Of a DNA stretch of 32,405 bases, positions 26,570-32,405 are shown piece by piece. Source of the DNA: Pelatocladus maniniholoensis HA4357-MV3 (lineage in GTDB: Bacteria; Cyanobacteriota; Cyanobacteriia; Cyanobacteriales; Nostocaceae); assembly GCA_019359115.1 (NCBI GenBank), contig JAHHHW010000144.1, positions 1 to 32,405 of the forward strand, read 5' to 3'. Under the pieces are notes generated by a model. It had not been told where the DNA came from and did not search any database. It saw nothing but the letters and a program-made list of their open reading frames with translations. Numbering within the stretch: position 1 is the stretch's first letter; each line of letters opens with the position of its first letter. The position numbers were made by a program, and so were the translations under genes.

Positions 26570-26935
26570 ATTATTGCGCTCCTGGTGGGCGCAGTTTAAA
26601 TACTGTAGTTGGAGACACAGAAGCGGAAAAACTTATTTCATACATCTTGTGTACGCAGTTCATAATGATCGCTCAATAGCTAGATTGATATTTTTAGTTA
26701 AATTTTATAGTACATAAATACTAAAATATTCCCAGGGAAAATGTCAAAGTTTTTGAAACAATTGCTGATACCTTGTAAAATTTTGTAATGTATTGATAAC
26801 TGATAACTGATAAATAGGATTTAAATCAAAGTGGTACGTTAAAGCAACAAACACACAAATTATTGGATTCGCTTCAGTCGGACAAAAAGTCCGAAACTAT
26901 TTTGTTGTTTGTTACTAAATATTGTTGGAGCCACT
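26570..26935. other. Spacer with heptamer repeat and hairpin
   Basis: No ORF is supportable. It contains CTGATAA-type heptamers (TTGATAACTGATAACTGATAA, about 26794-26814), the reverse complement of the tract at 6161. A hairpin TCGGAC-AAAAA-GTCCGA (26878-26894) is followed by a T-rich run and could be a terminator or attenuator in front of the phosphotransferase gene. Confidence 0.55.
26878..26910 (+). terminator. Possible terminator/attenuator hairpin upstream of the phosphotransferase gene
   Basis: TCGGAC (26878-26883), loop AAAAA, GTCCGA (26889-26894), then a T-rich stretch with TTTTGTTGTTT (26900-26910). It lies 26 bases before the likely GTG start at 26936. It could end transcripts from the upstream gene or attenuate this one. 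Confidence 0.35.
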
Positions 26936-27841
26936 GTGAAAATACCTGTGTACTACCTGGACAAAATTCGTGCTGCTTATCCCAATCTTGACTTTGAACA
27001 TCTAGATTTTAATCAAGATGGAATGGTTAATGATGTAGTAATAGTCAATCACGAGCTTGTTTGTCGCTTTGCTAAAGAAGATTGGGGAAAAGAGATTCTT
27101 GTTCAGGAAGCAAAATTATTAGAAATCGTCAAACGCTACGTAGATTTACCTGTTCCCCAATTTCAACTAGAAGCAGGTTTTGTTAGCTACTCATATATTC
27201 CGGGTGAACCGCTTTCTCGCAACACCCTATTAAAGTTAAATGATACTGTGCGATCGCGTATTATTTCACAACTCGCTACATTTCACTATCAGTTACACAG
27301 TATCCCGACAGAAATTTTAGTAGAGGCTGAGATATCCACCTCTAGTACTGTGCGATCGCGCCAAGATTGGTTACAACTGTACGAACAAGTTCAAGAAAAT
27401 CTCTTTCCCCATCTTTGGCGTCATCAGAAAACTTGGATACACGAATTATTTGCGCCTGTGGTGTCGGGTGAACTCGACTTTAACTACACACCTGTACTCA
27501 TTAATGGTGATTTGGCAGTGTATCACGTTTTGTTTGACCCTGTATCAGAAAATATTAGTGGTGTGATCGATTTTGGTGTTGCTGGCTTTGGTGATCCGGC
27601 TTGTGATATTGCTGTTCAACTCAGCCATTATGGAGAGAGTATTGTGTGGCAAATGGAAAAAGATTATCCCATGCTAAGAGATGTTATCGACCGAGCGCGA
27701 TTCTGGGCGGGGACTTTAGAGCTTCAGTGGGCTAATTATGGTCTCAAGTATAACGATACTTCCCTATTGCTAGCACATATTGGTTTGGCAACAGACATTC
27801 AACCACTCATAGAAATCTCGACATTGCGTTCACCGAAATAA
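26936..27841 (+). CDS. Aminoglycoside phosphotransferase (APH)-fold kinase
   Basis: 301 residues from GTG 26936, chosen because GGAG (26927-26930) lies 5 bases upstream; the frame is open to TTG 26909. The N-lobe includes VIVNHELVCRFAKEDWGKEILVQEAKLL with a candidate Lys/Glu pair. The C-lobe Brenner motif reads INGDLAVYHVLFD: the catalytic Asp (D192) is kept, but the usual first His is Asn and the later Asn is His, the latter as in APH(2'') enzymes. VIDFGVAGFGDPACDIA holds the metal-binding Asp (D212). A kinase for a small hydroxylated molecule is likely; drug resistance should not be assumed. The last codons (LRSPK and TAA) are supplied by the first unit of the tandem array that follows. Confidence 0.87.
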   Translation: MKIPVYYLDKIRAAYPNLDFEHLDFNQDGMVNDVVIVNHELVCRFAKEDWGKEILVQEAKLLEIVKRYVDLPVPQFQLEAGFVSYSYIPGEPLSRNTLLKLNDTVRSRIISQLATFHYQLHSIPTEILVEAEISTSSTVRSRQDWLQLYEQVQENLFPHLWRHQKTWIHELFAPVVSGELDFNYTPVLINGDLAVYHVLFDPVSENISGVIDFGVAGFGDPACDIAVQLSHYGESIVWQMEKDYPMLRDVIDRARFWAGTLELQWANYGLKYNDTSLLLAHIGLATDIQPLIEISTLRSPK

Positions 27842-28170
27842 CAAATGCGTTCACCGAAATAACAAATGCGTTCGCCGAAATAACAAATGCGTTCGCCGAA
27901 ATAGCAAATGCGTTCGCCGAAATAGCAAATGCGTTCACCGAAATAACAAATGCGTTCGCCGAAATAACAAATGCGTTCGCCGAAATAGCAAATGCGTTCA
28001 CCGAAATAGCAAATGCGTTCGCCGAAATAGCAAATGCGTTCGCCGAAATAACAAATGCGTTCGCCGAAATAACAAATGCGTTCGCCGAAGTAACAAATGC
28101 GTTCGCCGAAATAGCAAATGCGTTCACCGAAATAACAAATGCGTTCGCCGAAATAGCAAATGCGTTCACC
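27826..28170. repeat. 21-bp tandem repeat array, 16 full units plus 9 bases
   Basis: Units begin GCGTTCRCCG and continue AAATARCAAAT; 16 exact-length units run 27826-28161, with a partial unit to 28170. Only three positions vary, all A/G transitions: position 7, position 16, and position 13 (once, unit 13). The first unit overlaps the 3' end of the phosphotransferase gene. There are no spacers, so it is not CRISPR. On the minus strand a 142-codon frame (27807-28235) would encode NAFAISA-type heptads; I do not support it as a gene. Confidence 0.95.
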
Positions 28171-28472
28171 CCTTGGGGGAATTCAAAAGGCGATCGCCAA
28201 CCCCAAATCCTCAAAGCTACTAAGTTAATCCCCAATCCCTATTTTCAAGACAAGTTACTCATTGACAATTATGTATACTATGGACTTGACCTTTACTGAG
28301 GGAATAGCTATAAATTTTAGACCAGTATCTTACTGTAGAATTAGTTAGATATTTTAGTTACATTTATACGATTTTTCTCTGTAGAAAATCTAACGGGTTT
28401 TTACGTAATTGATGAGTTTTTTCAAACATCGATCGCTAAAATCTATATGAAAATCACCTAAGAGTTTCCGAA
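28171..28472. other. Leader region of the TPR-CHAT gene
   Basis: About 300 bases between the tandem array and the start codon. It contains GGCGATCGCC (HIP1 core, about 28189) and AT-rich sequence presumably holding the promoter. No strong ribosome site precedes ATG 28473 (AAGAGTTTCCGAA). Nothing else is visible. Confidence 0.4.
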
Positions 28473-31400
28473 ATGCTCAAGTGGCTATTACAGTGGGTTA
28501 AAAAATTATGGAAGTCCCCCTATGGCAGAAAGCAGACTGCTGGTAGCAAAGCTATGGCAGGATATCAGGTTGTACAGCAGCTACCAGAACTGACAAACGC
28601 GGATCTGGAATTTTTGTTTACCCAACTGCTGGAAGGCGTGTATCAGGCGCGAGGACAGCACTGGGCGATCAAATATCTGCAACGGATGGAACACCGAATC
28701 AGTACAGATCGCTGGATAGAGTGGCTGTTAAATTTTGGCGAGAAATTACTCACCTCACCTGCACCAAATAATCACATAGCAGAAAGGATGGTGCAATTAG
28801 GTGAGTTGAAGATTGGAATGATCGGAGACCTTGCCTACGATATTGGTATACGCCTGTTAACACGCAATCTAGGCGGACAATATTGGCAAACTGATGCAGA
28901 AGAACTTGAAATTCCAGACCCAGTACCTACGCCTATTCCCTTACCACAACTAGAATTAACCTCAAATCTACCAAATCAAGACGAGGAAAACACTATATCT
29001 ACACTTGTTCCGGAAACACCAGGGATAGATTTGATACGCAATCTTGGAGAACTTTTGTGGGAATATGAAGAAGATAATGTAGCAAGTAAAACACTGATTA
29101 ATTTTGTTCCGCCTTTGAAGATAGTAAAAGAGGATACTGTTTGGCAAGACTATGAAGAAGAAACTTGGATCAGAGAAAGTCTCGTACCCACAGTGCTAGA
29201 TGAATCTTGGAAAAATTCATCGCCAATAGTAGACACTTCACTGGATGATTTATTAGTGAGGTTAGAGCAGAGTACTAATTTAGTACAACAATTAGCTGTG
29301 GGATTGGGAATTCAAACCAACGACACTCATGCGATTATTGAGGCCCTCAGCGATGAAGCTAATGGAAATAGTGTCCAAGCAGAAGCATGGTTTTACGAAG
29401 GTCTGCAACAAGCTAAAATAGGTGACTTGGCAGGAGCGCTGAAATACTATAATAAAAGCTTAGAATTAAATCCTGATGCTTATGAATATTGGTTTAACCG
29501 GGGTTTAACACTATTTTATTTAGGAAATTTTACCGAAGCGATCGCCTCTTATGATCAAGCGATTGGGATTAAAGCTGATTTTTACAAAGGCTGGTATAAC
29601 AGAGGTGCAGCTTTAAGTGAGTTAGGAAATTTTACCGAAGCGATCACCTCATTTGATGAAGCTTTAAAATTGAAAAGTGACTACCAAGAAGCTTGGTCTG
29701 CACGAGGCTTGTTACAGTTAAAACTAGGAAATTTACCCGAAGCAATTGCTAGTTTTGATGCTTCATTACAAATGCAACCCCAAGATCCAGAAAGCTGGTA
29801 TTTCCAGGGAACTGCATTAGCAGAAGCCGGACAAAATTATGATGCGATCGCCTGCTATGATCAAGCCATTGAATATTATCCTGAATTTGATTTGGCTTGG
29901 TATAAGCGAGGCGTAGCACTATTTAACATCGGTAACTGGGAAGATGCGATCGCGAATTATCATCAAGCAATTCAAATCAACCCTGAATGTTATCAAGCTT
30001 GGTATGGATTGGCTGGTGTCAAGGAAAAATTAGGCCAGATTGAAGCAGCGATCGCAGCCTATGATCGATCTACACAAATTCAACCCAACTTCCACGAAGC
30101 TTGGATTGATCGAGGCGTAATCTTAGCAAATCTAGGAAAATGGCAAGAAGCGATCGCTTCCTGGGACAAAGCTATAGCTATTAATCCTGATTTTTATTTA
30201 ACCTGGTTTAACCGGGGTGTAGCCTTGGACAATTTGGGACACCGCCAAGAAGCGATCTCATCCTACAACAAAGCCATAGAAATACAAAACGATTTTTACC
30301 TTGCTTGGTACAATCGGGGTTTAGCCCAATTTTATTTAGGACAATTTGAAGAAGCGATTGTTTCTTATGATAGCGCTTTACAAATTCAACCAGACTACTG
30401 GGAAGCTTGGCTAGGTCGAGGTAGTGCTGCTGGAAATGCAATTATGCTGGAATGGCAATCTAATGTTTATAGTAGCATCGCGACTGATAATCATGTCCTC
30501 AACGAACGTGGGTATGAAGGAAAATTGGCAAGTTATCAGGAAGGGTTGAGATATGTTAATCCAAATACTCATCCTGAAGGCTGGGGTAGATTATATCTGG
30601 CGATCGGTAATGCTCACTATGATCGCGGTAAAAGACATCCTCTACCCCGTAATTATTGGCTAGAAGCTGCTGCTGCTTACGAAAATGCACTGATTACCCT
30701 CACAGATGAAGTCTTTCCTCTGTTGCATTTAGAGACTCTGCAAAATCTCATCAAAACCTTAGTAGTTTTAGGAGAAACAAAACAAGCACACCAATACCAA
30801 CAACATGGTATTTATTTGTTGCAAAGTCTGTTAAATGAACCTACTCGCGGCGATGCAGACAAAAAACAACTGGCTTTAAGATTTGTGGGTTTAGGACAAT
30901 TAGCAGTTGATATAGCCATACAATTTGGGGAATTAGCACAAGGTTGGGAAATTGCCGAATATGGCAAAAATGCTTGTTTTACCTGGCTATTTTCTGATTT
31001 GTCTAAGCAAATTACCTCACCCCATTACACGGAAATTCACCAATTACTTAATCCCAAAACGGCAATTATTTACTGGCATATTAGCCCATGTACATTACGC
31101 ACTTTTGTAATTAAATATAAATCGCCTGAACCAATTCCCATTTTTACACCTGTACTCAACTTTGCCTCAATTAATGATTTACCTGTACCTGAAGCAGTTG
31201 CACGTTTGAGTGCATTTGAAGATTGGATAGAACAATGGCATCAACAATATCAAGAATATTTCAGTTTCAGTGAAGAAGAACAAAACAGAAACAAGTATTC
31301 CTGGGACTTAGACATTGAACGTAAGCTGCTACAACTCAAAAAAATACTTAATATTTCTGCGATTGTCCAAGAACTAGAAGACATCAATCAATTAATTTTG

Positions 31401-32267
31401 ATCCCTCACCGTGACTTGCACAAATTACCTCTTCATGCACTTTTTTATCTAGATTATCTTGGTGATGAAGAATCACAACACATGTCATCTCATTTCACAA
31501 TAAATTATCTCTCAAGCGCACAGATGGGTTTATCTCTCAAAGTAAACTCTATAGAAAAAACAGATGAAAAACAGATGTTATGTGTTGAGCAAGCTACAGG
31601 TTCCTCAAAACAAAAATTTGCCAAGGTTGAAACTGAAGTAATAAGTCAAATATTTGCTAATTTTCAATGTATTCCAGAAGCACGAGCAACTAAAGAGTAT
31701 GTAAAAAATTGCCTACTCAAGGATTACAATATATTTCATTTTATGGGACAAATAATTGAGAATTATAGTCAACCATATGCATCAGAATTAGTATTAGCCA
31801 ATCAAGCGAAAGTCACTCTTGCAGAACTTGATATCAATCAATTAGCAAACTACAAACTTCTTACCTTCTGCAATATCGAAACCACTTGTGCTAATTCCCA
31901 AACTATTACTACTGAATATACTGGTTTAGCTACTGGTTTGCTGAATTTGGGAATTCCTCACATAGTCACTAATCTCTGGAATGTAGAATCTCCAGCTAGC
32001 ACTTTGGTGAGCATAGAGTTTTATCAACGAATCAAGCAAAATAAATCACCTGCGATCGCTTTGGCAGAAACAATACTATGGCTGAAGGAATTAACTGCTT
32101 CTGAACTCACACAATGGTATGAACAATTGTTAGAAAAAATGCCTTCAGAGGGATTAAGAATTAAAACACATCTAGCATCGGAACTATACAGAACTAGTCA
32201 AATGACACCAGAGACAAAAATTTATCATCATCCCTATTATTGGGCAGGATTTAAGATTACAGGGTAA
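28473..32267 (+). CDS. TPR-CHAT protein with a novel N-terminal module and degenerate CHAT active site
   Basis: 1264 residues. Residues 1-~295 form an N-terminal module shared with the protein encoded at 25865: basic helix, block 1 at ~40-135, an acidic linker, block 2 at ~256-294. Ten TPR units of exactly 34 residues span about 305-644, each opening with -W-x-RG. A helical region follows (~650-850). The C-terminal ~400 residues are a CHAT (caspase-like) domain: LILIPHRDLHKLPLHALF, the IFHFMG block, GLATGLLNLGIPHIVTNLWN, and the terminal HHPYYWAGFKITG. The catalytic His place (HFATHG in typical members) reads HFMGQI (Q1093), and the Cys place (SACET) reads CNIET (I1135), so it is probably not a protease. 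A scaffold or signalling role is inferred. Confidence 0.92.
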   Translation: MLKWLLQWVKKLWKSPYGRKQTAGSKAMAGYQVVQQLPELTNADLEFLFTQLLEGVYQARGQHWAIKYLQRMEHRISTDRWIEWLLNFGEKLLTSPAPNNHIAERMVQLGELKIGMIGDLAYDIGIRLLTRNLGGQYWQTDAEELEIPDPVPTPIPLPQLELTSNLPNQDEENTISTLVPETPGIDLIRNLGELLWEYEEDNVASKTLINFVPPLKIVKEDTVWQDYEEETWIRESLVPTVLDESWKNSSPIVDTSLDDLLVRLEQSTNLVQQLAVGLGIQTNDTHAIIEALSDEANGNSVQAEAWFYEGLQQAKIGDLAGALKYYNKSLELNPDAYEYWFNRGLTLFYLGNFTEAIASYDQAIGIKADFYKGWYNRGAALSELGNFTEAITSFDEALKLKSDYQEAWSARGLLQLKLGNLPEAIASFDASLQMQPQDPESWYFQGTALAEAGQNYDAIACYDQAIEYYPEFDLAWYKRGVALFNIGNWEDAIANYHQAIQINPECYQAWYGLAGVKEKLGQIEAAIAAYDRSTQIQPNFHEAWIDRGVILANLGKWQEAIASWDKAIAINPDFYLTWFNRGVALDNLGHRQEAISSYNKAIEIQNDFYLAWYNRGLAQFYLGQFEEAIVSYDSALQIQPDYWEAWLGRGSAAGNAIMLEWQSNVYSSIATDNHVLNERGYEGKLASYQEGLRYVNPNTHPEGWGRLYLAIGNAHYDRGKRHPLPRNYWLEAAAAYENALITLTDEVFPLLHLETLQNLIKTLVVLGETKQAHQYQQHGIYLLQSLLNEPTRGDADKKQLALRFVGLGQLAVDIAIQFGELAQGWEIAEYGKNACFTWLFSDLSKQITSPHYTEIHQLLNPKTAIIYWHISPCTLRTFVIKYKSPEPIPIFTPVLNFASINDLPVPEAVARLSAFEDWIEQWHQQYQEYFSFSEEEQNRNKYSWDLDIERKLLQLKKILNISAIVQELEDINQLILIPHRDLHKLPLHALFYLDYLGDEESQHMSSHFTINYLSSAQMGLSLKVNSIEKTDEKQMLCVEQATGSSKQKFAKVETEVISQIFANFQCIPEARATKEYVKNCLLKDYNIFHFMGQIIENYSQPYASELVLANQAKVTLAELDINQLANYKLLTFCNIETTCANSQTITTEYTGLATGLLNLGIPHIVTNLWNVESPASTLVSIEFYQRIKQNKSPAIALAETILWLKELTASELTQWYEQLLEKMPSEGLRIKTHLASELYRTSQMTPETKIYHHPYYWAGFKITG

Positions 32268-32280
32268 ATTGGACTTGGGT

Positions 32281-32405
32281 TGACATCTCCCCCGGTTGAA
32301 ACACGGGGGATTCTAAACTGATGTTGCTACGGGGTCTAGAAGACCCACTGATGCCATCCGGCACGCTTGGCGAACGCAACGTTTACGATATGATTTGGTT
32401 AATCC
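32281..32405 (-). mobile_element. End of an IS200/IS605-type (tnpB) element running off the window
   Basis: TGACATCT is followed by the stem CCCCCG (32289-32294) with CGGGGG (32304-32309), then ATTCT. A second stem, GGGTC with GACCC, lies near 32333-32347. On the minus strand this reads hairpin, GAATCCCCC-loop-GGGGGAGATGTCA, the usual right end of cyanobacterial TnpB elements. The tnpB gene would lie beyond 32405 on the minus strand. A 30-codon open frame ending at TAG (32313-32315) could be its tail, but I cannot confirm it. Confidence 0.5.

Noticed and set aside
27826-28170. CRISPR array
   Set aside because: The units are contiguous 21-mers with no spacers and no cas genes nearby; this is a simple tandem repeat.
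27754-28299. Plus-strand frame through the tandem array reading AFTEITN repeats
   Set aside because: Open for over 180 codons but has no start codon before or within the array and begins inside the phosphotransferase gene.

Overview
The window is chromosomal DNA from a cyanobacterium, most likely a filamentous member of the Nostocales. It carries psaA-psaB (photosystem I core), many HIP1 octamers (GCGATCGC), heptameric short tandem repeats between genes, a dnaX gene with an intein, and a TPR-CHAT protein. These are calls from reading the sequence; no database search was run.

Layout. 1-4650: a sulfatase/phosphodiesterase-fold protein (-), the cydAB quinol oxidase operon (+) behind a long leader hairpin, a stranded C-terminal piece of a class D beta-lactamase, and a SAM methyltransferase (-). 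4700-7400: hisG short form (-), a divergent OmpR-type response regulator without a histidine kinase, then heptamer repeats and an IS701-type transposase (-). 7400-10650: an AT-rich spacer, an aldo/keto reductase, ilvC, a 72-bp hairpin repeat and a small lipoprotein. 11100-14660: an orphan Nif11-type leader peptide, a hypothetical gene, an IS630 transposase relic, a glutaminase and a convergent Pro/Thr-rich repeat lipoprotein. 15230-21670: psaA, psaB, a terminator, tpiA and folP. 21850-25540: an SPFH/band-7 membrane protein and dnaX, whose ATPase domain is split by a 173-residue mini-intein. 25600-32270: a 122-bp MITE-like element, a 234-residue protein, a phosphotransferase of the APH fold, a 21-bp tandem array of 16 full units, and a 1264-residue TPR-CHAT protein. 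The last 125 bases look like the end of an IS200/IS605-type element that continues beyond the window.

How the genes relate. Most are housekeeping genes: photosynthesis, respiration, histidine, branched-chain amino acid and folate synthesis, the Calvin/glycolytic step of TpiA, and replication. The accessory part lies at 25.8-32.3 kb. There the 234-residue protein is homologous over nearly its whole length to the first ~295 residues of the TPR-CHAT protein. This suggests an adaptor/effector pair built on a shared N-terminal module. The CHAT domain seems to lack both catalytic residues, so a scaffolding or regulatory role is more likely than proteolysis. The second notable object is the dnaX mini-intein, whose linker still encodes, in another frame, what looks like the zinc-knuckle part of a lost homing endonuclease.
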